From Alphaproteobacteria bacterium (GTDB taxonomy: Bacteria > Pseudomonadota > Alphaproteobacteria > Micropepsales > Micropepsaceae), in contig JAFKEU010000005.1 in assembly GCA_017308475.1 (NCBI GenBank), positions 496,001-560,000 of the forward strand: a stretch of 64,000 nt of DNA, read 5' to 3'. The position numbers and the translations under genes are program-made. Shown one piece after another: positions 55,080 to 64,000 of this stretch (within the stretch, counting starts at the first letter, position 1; every line of letters starts with the position of its first letter). The notes beneath the pieces were generated by a model. It was not told the origin of the DNA and searched no databases. It saw only the letters and a list, made by a program, of their open reading frames with translations.

Positions 55080-56528
55080 ATGTTTCGCTTGAAGAATGCC
55101 GCCGGCGCCGGTGCCCTTGTGGCGGCCGCTGCCATGACCGCGGTTGCATGGGCGACGCCCGCCCTGGCCGAATCCACGGTGCTGACCAACGTCACCGTGA
55201 TCGACGGCACCGGAAAGCCCGCCCAGCCGGGTTCGGCCATCGTGATGACCGACGGCAAGATCGCCTTTGTCGGCCCGATGGCCCAGCTCAAGGCGCCGGC
55301 CGGCGCCAAGACGGTGGACCTGGCCGGCAAGTTCGTGATGCCCGGCATCATCGATGCCCACGTCCATGTCGGCATGATGCATGACCTTACCCAGGACGAG
55401 AAGTATGAGACGCCCGAGAATGTCCAGGCCGACCTCAAGCAGTATTCCGCCTATGGCGTGACCTCGGTTCAGGTGCTGGGCACCGACAAGGACTTCGTCC
55501 TTCAGATGCGCAACCAGCAGCGCAAGAGCCGCCCGACCATGGCGCGGCTGTTCAGCGCCGGCCAGGGTGTGGTTTTCAAGGGCGGCTATGGCGGGCTTCT
55601 GGGCGTGACCCAGCCGGTGGCGACGCCGGAAGAAGCGCGCAAGCTGGTGGACGAGCAGGCCGCCAAGGGCGCCGATTTCATCAAGCTGTGGATGGACGAC
55701 GAGCGCAAGACCATCCCGGTCAAGATGCCCTATTCCATCAGCAAGGCAGTCATCGACGAGGCCCACAAGAAGGGCCTGAAGGCGGTGGCGCATGTCTTCT
55801 ATCTGGCCGATGCCAAGGAACTGGTGCGCGAGGGCATCAACGGCTTCGCCCACATGGTGCGCGACCAGCCGGTCGACAAGGAATTGCTGGACATGATGAA
55901 GGCCAAGGGCGTGTGGATGGTCTCCTCCACCCTGTCGCGCGAGATGGCCTATAGCCTGGCGGTGATGCCCTGGCTGAACGATCCCTTCTTCACCCGCGGC
56001 GTCACGCCCGGCACCATCGAGGTACTGAAGAGCCCGGCCCGCGAAAAAGCGGTGGTCCTGGGCTACACCATGTTCCCCGGACTGCCCTACAAGAAGCAGG
56101 TCTTCTCGGACATGGACCGCACCCTGTTCCAGGCGCTGGAGAATTACGAGCGCATGGCCCAGGCGGGAATTCTGATGGGCATGGGCACCGATTCCGGCCC
56201 CAATGGCCGCTTCCCCGGCTTCAACGCACACGAGGAAATGCAGCTTGAGGTGATGGCCGGCCGCACGCCGATGCAGGCCATCGTGTCGGCCACAAGCATG
56301 AACGCGCGCTGGCTTGGCGACACGACGATCGGCTCCATCGCCGCAGGCAAGTGGGCCGACCTTCTGGTGCTGGACAAGGATCCCTTGAAGGACATCCGCA
56401 ACACCGAGACGATCAACAGCGTCTATATCGCCGGCAATTCGGTCCCGACGATCTGGCAGACCTGCCGCGACCGGCCGCTGAGCGCGTGCCAGCCGCGTCC
56501 GGCGGACCTGCCGAACATGCCGTATTGA
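55080..56528 (+). CDS. Exported amidohydrolase, imidazolonepropionase-like
   Basis: The 482-residue protein has a signal peptide (RLKNAAGAGALVAAAAM, cut after ALA). The amidohydrolase scaffold follows: VTVIDGTGKPAQPGS, the metal motif PGIIDAHVHVG, a probable metal-ligand Lys in FIKLWMDDE, AVAHVFYL, MGTDSG and a final beta-sandwich AAGKWADLLVLDKDP. This group contains prolidases, imidazolonepropionase-like and uncharacterised peptidases. Here the second His pair is HVHVG and HVFYLA in place of the usual HAxG, so substrate is unclear. The ATG at 55080 lies 100 bp before the MFS carrier gene's leader, and the two are likely cotranscribed. Confidence 0.87.
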   Translation: MFRLKNAAGAGALVAAAAMTAVAWATPALAESTVLTNVTVIDGTGKPAQPGSAIVMTDGKIAFVGPMAQLKAPAGAKTVDLAGKFVMPGIIDAHVHVGMMHDLTQDEKYETPENVQADLKQYSAYGVTSVQVLGTDKDFVLQMRNQQRKSRPTMARLFSAGQGVVFKGGYGGLLGVTQPVATPEEARKLVDEQAAKGADFIKLWMDDERKTIPVKMPYSISKAVIDEAHKKGLKAVAHVFYLADAKELVREGINGFAHMVRDQPVDKELLDMMKAKGVWMVSSTLSREMAYSLAVMPWLNDPFFTRGVTPGTIEVLKSPAREKAVVLGYTMFPGLPYKKQVFSDMDRTLFQALENYERMAQAGILMGMGTDSGPNGRFPGFNAHEEMQLEVMAGRTPMQAIVSATSMNARWLGDTTIGSIAAGKWADLLVLDKDPLKDIRNTETINSVYIAGNSVPTIWQTCRDRPLSACQPRPADLPNMPY

Positions 56529-56628
56529 TGCCCGGATCGCGCCTTAGCCTGATCTGAGCGAAGACTTGCGGACGGCGCGGGGGCCTGACGGCTTCCCGCG
56601 CCGGATCGTAAAAAGGGGGAAATGCCAC

Positions 56629-57927
56629 ATGTCGACAGTTGCCGAGCCAGCGGGCACCAAGCCGACACGCGTGCGCCACCGCATCCTGGGCTTTGTGGTG
56701 CTGGCCTATTTCATCACCTATCTGGACCGGGTTCTGATCTCCAACGCCATGCCGGTGATCCAGAAGGAGTTCGGCTTCGACATCGGTACCGCGGGCGTGA
56801 TCATGTCCGCCTATGCCTGGGCCTATGCCCTCTTTCAGATTCCCGGCGGCTGGTTCGGCGACCGGGTGGGACCGCGCATCGCGCTTGCCTGTGTGGTGAC
56901 CTGGTGGTCGGCCTTCACGTTCCTGGCCGGGTTCTCGGCGTCGGTGACGATGCTGGCGGTCTGCCTGTTCCTGGTCGGCCTGGGCGAGGCGGGTGCCTTC
57001 CCCATCTCCAACCGCGCGCTGTCGCGCTGGATGCTGCCGTCGGAGCGCGGCTTCGCCCAGGGCACCACCCATGCCGGTTCGCGCCTGGCGGGTGCGGCGA
57101 CGCCATTGCTGGTTGCCACCCTGATCGGCGCCTATAGCTGGCATGTGCCTTTCTGGCTGTTTGGTGCGGTGGGCGTGGTGTGGGCGGTGGTCTGGTACGG
57201 CTATTACCGCGACCTGCCGCGCGAGCATCGCGGCATCAACCATGCCGAGCGCGAACGCATCGAGGCGGCACTGGGCACCGCGCCCAAGAAGCGCCAGCCC
57301 ATTCCGTGGAAGCTGATCCTGTCCAGCCGGCAGATGTGGACCGTGGCGGCGATGTATTTCTGCTATGGCTACAGCCTGAACATGTTCCTGGCCTGGTATC
57401 CCAAATACCTGAACGCCGAGCGCGGCTATGACCTGGCGCAGATGGGCCTGTTCACCAGTCTGACCCTGGCTGCCGCCGTCGTCGGCGACATCCTGGGCGG
57501 AGTGATCTCGGACTACATCATCCACAAGAGCGGCCGCATCAAGTTCGCGCGCCAGAGCGTGGCCATCACCGGTTTCGTGATCGCCGCGATTTTCATCCCG
57601 CTGGGCGTGCACATGGACGGTCCCTACCTGACCGCGGCCATGTTCGGCCTGGGCGTGTTCGGCCTGGAGCTTGTAGTGGGCAACGCCTGGGCGGTGACGC
57701 TGGACATTGGCGGCAGCTTTGCCGGGTCATGCTCGGCGGTGATGAACACGCTGGGCAATGTCGGCGGCGCCATCGTGACCACCGTGACCGGCTTCATCGT
57801 CGCGGCCTATGGCTGGAGCGCGGCCTTCTATGTGGTCACCGCCTTCTGCGTGGCCGGGGCGCTGCTGTTCACCCAGATCGACGCCGGACGCAAGCTGGCC
57901 GCCGACGCCACCAGCCCCGTCACCTGA
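56629..57927 (+). CDS. MFS transporter, ACS family (sugar acid/galactonate carrier type)
   Basis: The 432-residue carrier has twelve helices and the ACS-family motifs: [40 protein letters not shown] (MFS motif A) and [18 protein letters not shown]. These occur in GudP, GarP, DgoT and similar organic anion:proton symporters for galactarate, glucarate and galactonate. The adjacent galactonate genes favour a sugar-acid substrate. A good AGGGGGA ribosome site precedes the ATG at 56629. Confidence 0.88.
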   Translation: MSTVAEPAGTKPTRVRHRILGFVVLAYFITYLDRVLISNAMPVIQKEFGFDIGTAGVIMSAYAWAYALFQIPGGWFGDRVGPRIALACVVTWWSAFTFLAGFSASVTMLAVCLFLVGLGEAGAFPISNRALSRWMLPSERGFAQGTTHAGSRLAGAATPLLVATLIGAYSWHVPFWLFGAVGVVWAVVWYGYYRDLPREHRGINHAERERIEAALGTAPKKRQPIPWKLILSSRQMWTVAAMYFCYGYSLNMFLAWYPKYLNAERGYDLAQMGLFTSLTLAAAVVGDILGGVISDYIIHKSGRIKFARQSVAITGFVIAAIFIPLGVHMDGPYLTAAMFGLGVFGLELVVGNAWAVTLDIGGSFAGSCSAVMNTLGNVGGAIVTTVTGFIVAAYGWSAAFYVVTAFCVAGALLFTQIDAGRKLAADATSPVT

Positions 57928-57940
57928 CGGAGCAGCCTGG

Positions 57941-58017
57941 CCGTCCCGCCCGGCGGGGTGGGACGGAAATGCGGCAATTCCCGCGCCAAAAGAGGGTGTT
58001 TTCTTTTGCGCGGAATT
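57941..58017 (+). promoter_or_regulatory. Two leader hairpins upstream of leuD
   Basis: The first stem is CCGTCCC/GGGACGG (57941-57947, 57960-57966) with an inner CCC/GGG. The second is a long inverted repeat, AATTCC-GCGC-AAAAG at 57976-57992 with CTTTTGCGCGGAATT at 58003-58017, interrupted only by single bulged bases. They lie between the MFS stop and the leuD start. They could end MFS transcription, act as leucine-pathway leader structures, or bind a regulator. No Leu-rich leader peptide is visible. Confidence 0.5.
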
Positions 58018-58036
58018 GGCTATGGTCCGGCCCGCC

Positions 58037-58642
58037 ATGGAACCATTCAAGAAACTCGAAGGGGTCGCGGCCCCGCTCAACATGATCAATGTCGACACCG
58101 ACATGATCATCCCCAAGCAATTCCTGAAGACCATCCAGCGCACCGGCCTTGGGCAGGCGCTGTTCGACGAGATGCGCTACAACACCGACGGCAGCGAGAA
58201 GCCCGATTTCGTGCTGAACAAGCCGGCCTACCGCAAGGCGCAGATCCTGGTGGCGGGCGACAATTTCGGCTGCGGGTCGAGCCGCGAGCACGCGCCCTGG
58301 GCGCTGCTGGATTTCGGCATCCGCGCCGTGATCGCCCCCAGCTTTGCCGACATCTTCTATGGCAACTGCTTCAAGAACGGCATCCTGCCGATCAGGCTGC
58401 CGCAGGCGGAGGTCGACAAGCTGATGGACGATGCCGAGCGCGGTGCCAATGCCGTGATCACCATCGACCTGGAGGCGCAGGAGATTCGCGGCCCCGATGG
58501 CGGCTGCATCAAGTTCGAGGTCGATGAATTCAAGAAGCAGTGCCTGCTGAACGGCTGGGACGATATCGGCCTGACCATGCGTGCCGAGGACAAGATCGCC
58601 GCGTTCGAGAAGAACAAGGCCGTCCAGCAGCCCTGGATCTAG
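58037..58642 (+). CDS. leuD: 3-isopropylmalate dehydratase small subunit
   Basis: LeuD is the small subunit of isopropylmalate isomerase in leucine synthesis. The 201 residues carry [16 protein letters not shown], the [17 protein letters not shown] substrate loop, [15 protein letters not shown] and a PIRLP end, and length matches E. coli LeuD exactly. The ATG at 58037 was chosen over one 15 bases earlier on length. leuC is not in the window. leuB follows 18 bases later. Confidence 0.97.
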   Translation: MEPFKKLEGVAAPLNMINVDTDMIIPKQFLKTIQRTGLGQALFDEMRYNTDGSEKPDFVLNKPAYRKAQILVAGDNFGCGSSREHAPWALLDFGIRAVIAPSFADIFYGNCFKNGILPIRLPQAEVDKLMDDAERGANAVITIDLEAQEIRGPDGGCIKFEVDEFKKQCLLNGWDDIGLTMRAEDKIAAFEKNKAVQQPWI

Positions 58643-58660
58643 TCAAAAGAGAATTCTTCC

Positions 58661-59764
58661 ATGAATGAATACAAGCTTCTTCTGTTACCGGGTGACGGTA
58701 TCGGTCCCGAAGTGCTGGATGCCACCATGCGCGTGGTCGGCTGGTACGGCCAGAAGGGCCTTCCCTACCAGACCGAAGAGGCGCTCTTGGGCGGCGCGGC
58801 CATCGACGCGGTGGGCCGGCCCGATCCCGACGAGACCTTTGTGAAGGCCATCGCCGCCGACGCGGTGCTGATGGGTTCTGTGGGCGGGCCCAAGTGGGAC
58901 AACCTGCCGTTCGAAAAGCGGGCCGAACGCGGCCTGCTGCGCGTGCGCAAGGACATGGGCGTCTATGCCAACCTGCGTCCGGCGCTGTGCTTCGACGCGC
59001 TGAAGGATGCCTCGACCCTCAAGCCCGAGATCGTGTCGGGGCTGGACATCCTGATCGTGCGCGAGCTCATGGGTGGGGTCTATTTCGGGCTGCCCAAGGA
59101 AACCACGACCCTGGCGGACGGCCAGAAGCGCGCCGTCGATACCGGCGTCTATACGACAAGCGAGATCGAGCGGGTCTGCCGCGTCGCCTTCGACATGGCA
59201 CGTCTGCGGGGCAACAAGGTGCACAGCGCCGAGAAGTCCAACGTGATGGTCACGGGCGTGCTGTGGAAGGAAGTCATCACCGACCTGCACAGCAGAGAAT
59301 ATGCCGATGTGGAACTGCATCACATCCTGGCCGACAATGCCGCGATGCAGCTTGTCCGCAATCCCAAGCAGTTCGACGTGCTGGTGACGGACAATCTGTT
59401 CGGCGACGTGCTGTCGGACGAGGCGGCGCAGCTGACCGGCTCCATCGGCATGTTGCCGTCCGCGTCGCTGGGCGACAAGAAGGAAAACGGCCTGCCGTCG
59501 GCGCTGTATGAGCCGATCCATGGCTCGGCGCCCGATATCGCCGGTCAGGGCCTGGCCAATCCGATTGCCTCCATCCTGTCGTTCGCCATGTGCCTGCGCT
59601 ATTCCTTCAGCATGAAGGACGAGGCGGCGCGGCTGGAAAAGGCGGTCGATACGGTGCTGGCGGAAGGTTATCGCACCGGCGACATCATGCAGCCCGGCAT
59701 GACCAAGGTCGGCACCACGGCGATGACCGATGCGATCCTGAAGGCGTTGGACAAGAGCGCCTAA
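58661..59764 (+). CDS. leuB: 3-isopropylmalate dehydrogenase
   Basis: LeuB oxidises and decarboxylates 3-isopropylmalate with NAD. The 367-residue protein contains [30 protein letters not shown], the [10 protein letters not shown] substrate loop, [21 protein letters not shown] (metal-binding Asps) and [14 protein letters not shown]. It is followed by a clear terminator, so the unit is leuD-leuB. Confidence 0.98.
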   Translation: MNEYKLLLLPGDGIGPEVLDATMRVVGWYGQKGLPYQTEEALLGGAAIDAVGRPDPDETFVKAIAADAVLMGSVGGPKWDNLPFEKRAERGLLRVRKDMGVYANLRPALCFDALKDASTLKPEIVSGLDILIVRELMGGVYFGLPKETTTLADGQKRAVDTGVYTTSEIERVCRVAFDMARLRGNKVHSAEKSNVMVTGVLWKEVITDLHSREYADVELHHILADNAAMQLVRNPKQFDVLVTDNLFGDVLSDEAAQLTGSIGMLPSASLGDKKENGLPSALYEPIHGSAPDIAGQGLANPIASILSFAMCLRYSFSMKDEAARLEKAVDTVLAEGYRTGDIMQPGMTKVGTTAMTDAILKALDKSA

Positions 59765-59785
59765 GAAGGTCTCGCTTGAAAGCAG

Positions 59786-59815
59786 AAAGGCGCTGCGAAC
59801 CCGCAGCGCCTTTTT
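59786..59815 (+). terminator. Intrinsic terminator after leuB
   Basis: A 12-bp perfect stem AAAGGCGCTGCG / CGCAGCGCCTTT with an AACC loop, running into TTTTT, begins 21 bases past the leuB stop. In the other direction the stem also ends in AAAGG, so it can serve the opposing small gene. Confidence 0.93.
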
Positions 59816-59846
59816 CATTCTCAATTTCTGTCACGCTTTCCCGCTT

Positions 59847-60332
59847 TTATGGCTGCCGCACGAGTTCGCCCACCGCCGCGACCGTGAATTTGCTGAAATC
59901 CTGGCTCGGCGGAAGATCGTTATTGTTTACTACCCAGTACAAATTTGTGATCAGCGTATTGGCGTCTTTCAAAGTCACAGAATAGGTATGGCTTTGAACC
60001 CATGTCCCCTCGCGATCCTTTCCGGAATCGATGGACAGAATAACAGCGTTGGTTTTGAGTCTTATGATGCGATAGGTGCCGGGCTTAATTTCTATGAACG
60101 AGCCGTCTTGACCGGGCTGGAAAACTTGAACGGTGTCGTTTGAGATGAGGAGGCGGACAACGATAGGGCTGTTTCGTGAGGCGAGGGAGGAATCGCTAAG
60201 TGGGCGAAGGCTTCCTTGCCACGTGCCATTCAATGTTTCGAGGTCTTGGGCTCTGGCGGGCGCGGTGACGAGAAGAACGGCTGCGGCCGTCAATGCAGTT
60301 CTCAAGAACCTGCGGACATCCACAACACTCAC
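59847..60332 (-). CDS. Small exported protein of unknown function
   Basis: The 161-residue product has a signal peptide ([20 protein letters not shown]) and a short beta-rich domain: [74 protein letters not shown] and [12 protein letters not shown]. This lipocalin-like layout (GTWxG opening) is suggestive only. The GTG start shares GTGA with the glcB stop, so it is coupled to malate synthase. Codon use and base composition are clearly less GC-rich than in neighbouring genes, so it may be a recent arrival. Confidence 0.7.
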   Translation of the reverse strand: MSVVDVRRFLRTALTAAAVLLVTAPARAQDLETLNGTWQGSLRPLSDSSLASRNSPIVVRLLISNDTVQVFQPGQDGSFIEIKPGTYRIIRLKTNAVILSIDSGKDREGTWVQSHTYSVTLKDANTLITNLYWVVNNNDLPPSQDFSKFTVAAVGELVRQP

Positions 60333-62455
60333 TCCCCCTTCAACCGCCGCCGCGCGGCATGCAGCAGCGGCTCGGTATAGCCGCTGGGCTGTTCCTTGCC
60401 CTTGAACACCAGGTCGGTCGCGGCCTGGAAGGCGATGCCGTCATAGGACGGTGCCATCGGCTGGTAGAGCGGATCGCCTTCATTCTGCCTGTCCACCACC
60501 TGCGCCATGCGCTTGAAGGTTTCGGTGACCTGCGCCGCATTGGTGATGCCGTGCAGCAGCCAGTTGGCCATGTGCTGGCTGGAGATGCGCAAGGTCGCGC
60601 GATCTTCCATCAGGCCGACATTGTGGATGTCGGGCACCTTGGAGCAGCCCACGCCCTGGTCCACCCAGCGCACGACATAGCCCAGGATGCCCTGGGCGTT
60701 GTTGTCCATCTCCTGCTGCACTTCTTCGGGCGACCAGTTGGTGTTTTCCGCCAGCGGAATGGTCAGGATGTCGGCCAGCTTGGCGCGCGGGCGCGATTTC
60801 AGTTCATCCTGCCGTTCCTTCACGCTGACCTGGTGATAATGCAGCGCGTGCAGCGTGGCGGCGGTGGGCGAGGGCACCCAGGCGCAGCTTGCGCCCGCCA
60901 TGGGATGGCCGATCTTGGCCTTCAGCATGTCGGCCATGCGGTCGGGCATCGCCCACATGCCCTTGCCGATCTGTGCCTTGCCCTGGAATCCGCAGAGAAG
61001 GCCGATATCGACATTCTGGTCTTCGTAGGCGGCCAGCCATCTGGCCGACTTCATGTCGCCCTTGCGCACCATGGCGCCGGCCTGCATCGAGGTGTGCATC
61101 TCGTCGCCCGTGCGGTCCAGGAAACCGGTGTTGATGAAGACGATGCGATCCCTGGCGGCGCGGATGCACTCCTTCAGGTTGGCGGTGGTGCGGCGTTCCT
61201 CGTCCATCACCCCCATCTTGATCGTGCCCCGCGGCAGGCCCAGCAGGTCTTCCACGCCGTCGAACATCCGGTTGGTGAAGGCGACCTCGGCGGGGCCGTG
61301 CATCTTGGGCTTTACGATGTAAATGCTGCCCGTACGGCTGTTGCGCCCCTTGTCCTTCATGGCCACCAGGCTGGTGACCACCGCGTCCAGCAGGCCCTCG
61401 CCGATCTCACTACCGTCGGGCAACAGGATTGCGTCGGACGTCATCAGGTGGCCGACATTGCGGATGAACAGCAGGCTGCGGCCGGGCAGGGTGAGAGACT
61501 TGCCGCCGGGCGCGGTGTATTGCCGGTCGGGATTGGCGCGGCGTTCGATCTGCTTGCCGCCCTTGTCGAAGGTGGCCGACAGCGTGCCGGTCATCAGCCC
61601 CAGCCAGTTGCGATAGGCGTGGGCCTTGTCTTCGGCGTCCACCACCGCGACGGAATCCTCGCAGTCCATGATGGTGGTGACTGCCGATTCCAGCACCACA
61701 TCGCTGATGCCGGCCCTGTCGGCGCCGCCGATGGGCGTGGAACGGTCGATATGGACTTCGATGTGCAGGCCGTTATGGCCCAGAAGGATCAGCGAGGGGC
61801 GCGCGGCATCGCCCTGCCAGCCCTTGAGCCGCGACGGGTCTTTCAGCGCCGGGACCAGCGCGCCGTCGCGGACGGAAAATTTTTCGGGATCGGCCCAGCT
61901 TCCGCAAGCCAGTGGCGCGGCGATGTCGAGCGCGGCACGGGCGAAGGCGATGACCTTTTCGCCGCGTTTGGGATTGTAGCCTTTGCCCGGGGCCAGATCG
62001 CCCGTCCTGTCGATCGCGTCGGTGCCGTAAAGCGCGTCATACAGGCTGCCCCAGCGCGCATTGACGGCGTTCAGGGCGAAGCGCGCATTGGTCAGCGGCA
62101 CGACAAGCTGGGGCCCCGCGATGGTGGCGATTTCCGGATCGACATCGCGGGTGCCGATTTCGAAATCGGGGCCTTCGGGCACCAGATAGCCGATCTCTTT
62201 GAGGAACTGGGTATAGGCGGCGACATCGATGGGTTTTGCCGGATGGGCCTTGTGCCAGGCGTCGATGGCGGTCTGCAGCCTGTCGCGCTCGGCCAGCAAA
62301 GCGCGGTTCTCGGGCATCAGGGCGGTGGCGAGCGCGGCAAAGCCTTTCCAGAAGGCGTCCGGGTCCACGCCGGTGCCGGGCAGCACCTCGCGGGTGATGA
62401 AGTCGTGCAGGGCGGGGACGATTTTCAGACCGTGTTCCTCGATGCGCTGCGCCAT
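60329..62455 (-). CDS. glcB: Malate synthase G
   Basis: The 708-residue monomeric enzyme joins glyoxylate and acetyl-CoA to malate, for growth on acetate, glycolate or fatty acids. Seen are the start [42 protein letters not shown] segments, [17 protein letters not shown] (Mg and catalytic residues), [14 protein letters not shown] and GGFQGKA-like [15 protein letters not shown]. The ATG at 62455 matches the usual start better than one 12 bases upstream. Isocitrate lyase is not in the window. Confidence 0.97.
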   Translation of the reverse strand: MAQRIEEHGLKIVPALHDFITREVLPGTGVDPDAFWKGFAALATALMPENRALLAERDRLQTAIDAWHKAHPAKPIDVAAYTQFLKEIGYLVPEGPDFEIGTRDVDPEIATIAGPQLVVPLTNARFALNAVNARWGSLYDALYGTDAIDRTGDLAPGKGYNPKRGEKVIAFARAALDIAAPLACGSWADPEKFSVRDGALVPALKDPSRLKGWQGDAARPSLILLGHNGLHIEVHIDRSTPIGGADRAGISDVVLESAVTTIMDCEDSVAVVDAEDKAHAYRNWLGLMTGTLSATFDKGGKQIERRANPDRQYTAPGGKSLTLPGRSLLFIRNVGHLMTSDAILLPDGSEIGEGLLDAVVTSLVAMKDKGRNSRTGSIYIVKPKMHGPAEVAFTNRMFDGVEDLLGLPRGTIKMGVMDEERRTTANLKECIRAARDRIVFINTGFLDRTGDEMHTSMQAGAMVRKGDMKSARWLAAYEDQNVDIGLLCGFQGKAQIGKGMWAMPDRMADMLKAKIGHPMAGASCAWVPSPTAATLHALHYHQVSVKERQDELKSRPRAKLADILTIPLAENTNWSPEEVQQEMDNNAQGILGYVVRWVDQGVGCSKVPDIHNVGLMEDRATLRISSQHMANWLLHGITNAAQVTETFKRMAQVVDRQNEGDPLYQPMAPSYDGIAFQAATDLVFKGKEQPSGYTEPLLHAARRRLKGE

Positions 62456-62511
62456 GACCCGCCTCATTCCTGGTATGCGGGGCAGAACCTAATAGTCCGC
62501 ACCGCAAACGA

Positions 62512-62539
62512 AAAGGCCGGGCTTTGCGGCCCGGCCTTT
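62512..62539 (-). terminator. Terminator between the lactate permease and glcB
   Basis: AAAGGCCGGGC and GCCCGGCCTTT form a perfect 11-bp stem with a six-base loop. On the minus strand the stem ends in TTTTCG and lies 23 bases after the permease stop, so it should end permease transcription before glcB. Confidence 0.8.
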
Positions 62540-62561
62540 CGCGTCGCGTATGGCTGCGCGC

Positions 62562-64000
62562 CTAATAATGCGGGATCATCCAGGTCCAGACATGCTGCTG
62601 CAGGAACACCAGGATGCCCAGCAGCACGGTCAGCAGGATGCTGTGCAGGAAGGTGCGTGAGAAGATCTTGGCCTCCTGCCCGCGCAGCCCGCTGATGGCC
62701 ACGCCAGTGGCAATGTTCTGGGGTGAGATCATCTTGGCGAAGACACCGCCCGAGGAGTTGGTGGCCGCCATCAGCACCGGATCGAAGTTCAGCTGGCGGG
62801 CCGCCACGACCTGCAGGTTGCCGAACAGCGCGTTGCCCGAGGAGTCCGAGCCCGACAGGAACACCGCCAGCCAGCCCAGGAAGGCCGACAGAAGCGGGAA
62901 CAGCGCGCCGGCCGCCGCCACGCCCTGGCCCAGCGTATAGGCCATGCCCGAATAGTTCATCAGGAAGGCCAGGCCCACAATGCAGATCACCGTCAGGGTC
63001 GGCAGCGCGACCTGCCTGGCGGACATCGATGCCGCCTTGGCCAGGCCACTGACGCCCTGGCCCAGCGACAGGGATGTGATGATCGCGGTGACCAGAACGG
63101 CGGTGCCGGTGGCCAGCGGCTGGAAGCTCCACACCGCGGCATAGGGCTTGCCGTAAAGGGTGATGAAGACCTGGTTGTGCAGGCCGGGCCACTGGATGTT
63201 CATCTGGCCCATGCCGGCGACCTTGAAAATGGTCCACAGGATGACCACCGCGCACATGATCAGCCAGGGCAGCCAGCCCTGCCAGGTCGGAATGGCACCG
63301 TGGTCGGTGCTGATCTGATCGGCCGGTCCCACGCCCACGGCGAAGGCCGGATCGGGCTTGGGCTTCCACACGCGCAGGAACGCCACCGTCACGATCAGGC
63401 AGCTCAGCGCCGATAGCACGTCGGTCAGGGTGTAGTTGACGAAGTTGGCGGTGATGAACTGCACGCCGGCAAAGGTGCCGCCGGCGACCAGGATCACCGG
63501 AAACAGCGCCTTGACCGACTTCAGCCCGCCATACATGGCGATGACATAGAAGGGCAGCAGGAAGGCGAAGAAGGGAAGCTGGCGGCCCACCATCGCGCCC
63601 AGCGCATCGGCCGGCAGCGCGGTGACGCCGGCCAGGGTGGTGATCGGAATACCCAGCGAGCCGAAGGCGACCGGCGCGGTGTTGAACAGAAGCGCATAGA
63701 CGACGGCATCGGCGGCCTCGAAGCCCAGCATGATCAGCAGTGAGGCGCAGATCGCGACAGGCGCGCCGAAGCCGGTCACCCCCTCAAGCAGCGCGCCGAA
63801 GCCATAGCCGATGACGATCAGCACGATGCGCCGGTCGTTGGGCAGATGGGTCAGCACCCAGCGGCGGAAGGCGTCGAACCGCCCCGACTGGACCGCGACG
63901 TTGTAGAGGATGAGGGCGGCGAACACGATCCACATGATGGGCCACAGCGCGAAGGTCACGCCGTTGGCGACGCTGTCCAGCGCCAGGCCGACCGGGAACT
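62562..64000 (-). CDS. lctP: L-lactate permease (LctP family), partial
   Basis: The frame stays open to the end of the window, so the N-terminal part is missing; about 479 residues are visible. They form the multi-helix LctP/LldP carrier: IMWIVFAALILYNVAVQSG, GYGFGALLEGVTGFGAPVAICASLLIMLGF, APVAFGSLGIPITTLAG, and LSGSDSSGNALFGNLQVVAA near the C-terminus. These proteins import L-lactate (also D-lactate or glycolate) with protons. A GTG codon at 63959 is internal, because the residues before it (GLALDSVANG) continue the family alignment. Glycolate import would fit the neighbouring malate synthase. Confidence 0.93.
   Translation of the reverse strand, partial: FPVGLALDSVANGVTFALWPIMWIVFAALILYNVAVQSGRFDAFRRWVLTHLPNDRRIVLIVIGYGFGALLEGVTGFGAPVAICASLLIMLGFEAADAVVYALLFNTAPVAFGSLGIPITTLAGVTALPADALGAMVGRQLPFFAFLLPFYVIAMYGGLKSVKALFPVILVAGGTFAGVQFITANFVNYTLTDVLSALSCLIVTVAFLRVWKPKPDPAFAVGVGPADQISTDHGAIPTWQGWLPWLIMCAVVILWTIFKVAGMGQMNIQWPGLHNQVFITLYGKPYAAVWSFQPLATGTAVLVTAIITSLSLGQGVSGLAKAASMSARQVALPTLTVICIVGLAFLMNYSGMAYTLGQGVAAAGALFPLLSAFLGWLAVFLSGSDSSGNALFGNLQVVAARQLNFDPVLMAATNSSGGVFAKMISPQNIATGVAISGLRGQEAKIFSRTFLHSILLTVLLGILVFLQQHVWTWMIPHY

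Noticed and set aside
60293..62695. An 800-codon open frame on the plus strand opposite glcB
   Set aside because: It is a shadow of malate synthase G, with no recognisable domain.

Overview
The window is high-GC, densely packed DNA from an alphaproteobacterium. The evidence is the order rpmH-rnpA-yidD-yidC-engB-argB, the DUF1036 and DUF2336 proteins typical of that class, a dapE/truA/fmt/def neighbourhood, and a TonB-receptor, quinoprotein and GH3 content usual for aerobic, oligotrophic polymer and sugar users. I cannot name a genus. I see no prophage, CRISPR array, rRNA or intact insertion sequence.

Layout. 1-1347 is the end of a nitrate-assimilation cluster (NasA C-terminus, HemD). 1348-1755 is a small scar holding an RHS/YD-repeat remnant beside a tRNA-Arg(ACG). 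2136-5122 carries a lipoprotein and gamma-glutamyltransferase. 5254-10517 is a tight housekeeping run (rpmH, rnpA, yidD, yidC, engB, argB, a DUF1036 protein). 10514-17645 holds DUF2336, a HAD nucleotidase, dapD, dapE and murI facing truA, fmt and def. 17747-20220 holds rmuC, a frameshifted small gene and a 226-bp multi-hairpin repeat. 20221-26339 holds a serine hydrolase, a GH3 glycosidase, a GSA-type aminotransferase and a membrane protein.

26475-34454 is a six-gene operon in which a complete oligopeptide ABC importer lies between two different MlrC-like M81 peptidases. Its genes overlap or nearly touch, so it reads as one uptake-and-cleavage unit for some unusual peptide. 34622-36819 has a NUDIX hydrolase and a Pit/DUF47 phosphate transport pair. 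36924-40790 is a cytochrome c-quinoprotein dehydrogenase with a CHRD protein and an exported double-cupin. 41056-44861 holds MlaC, a lytic transglycosylase and a broken dcp.

44974-49188 is a TonB receptor, YfiR-like protein, CHASE8-type histidine kinase and receiver cassette. 49253-50620 has three small basic or stress-type proteins. 50643-57927 encodes D-galactonate use: KDGal kinase, KDPGal aldolase, a galactonate dehydratase-like enzyme carrying a Tat signal, an exported beta-propeller, an amidohydrolase and an ACS-type MFS carrier, with a structured non-coding stretch in the middle. 57941-64000 holds leuD and leuB behind two leader hairpins, then glcB with a small exported protein, and an L-lactate permease that runs off the window.

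The least explained items are the double-M81 peptide operon, the N-terminal-haem quinoprotein with altered signature residues, the apparently periplasmic galactonate dehydratase, and the structured region at 54409-55079.
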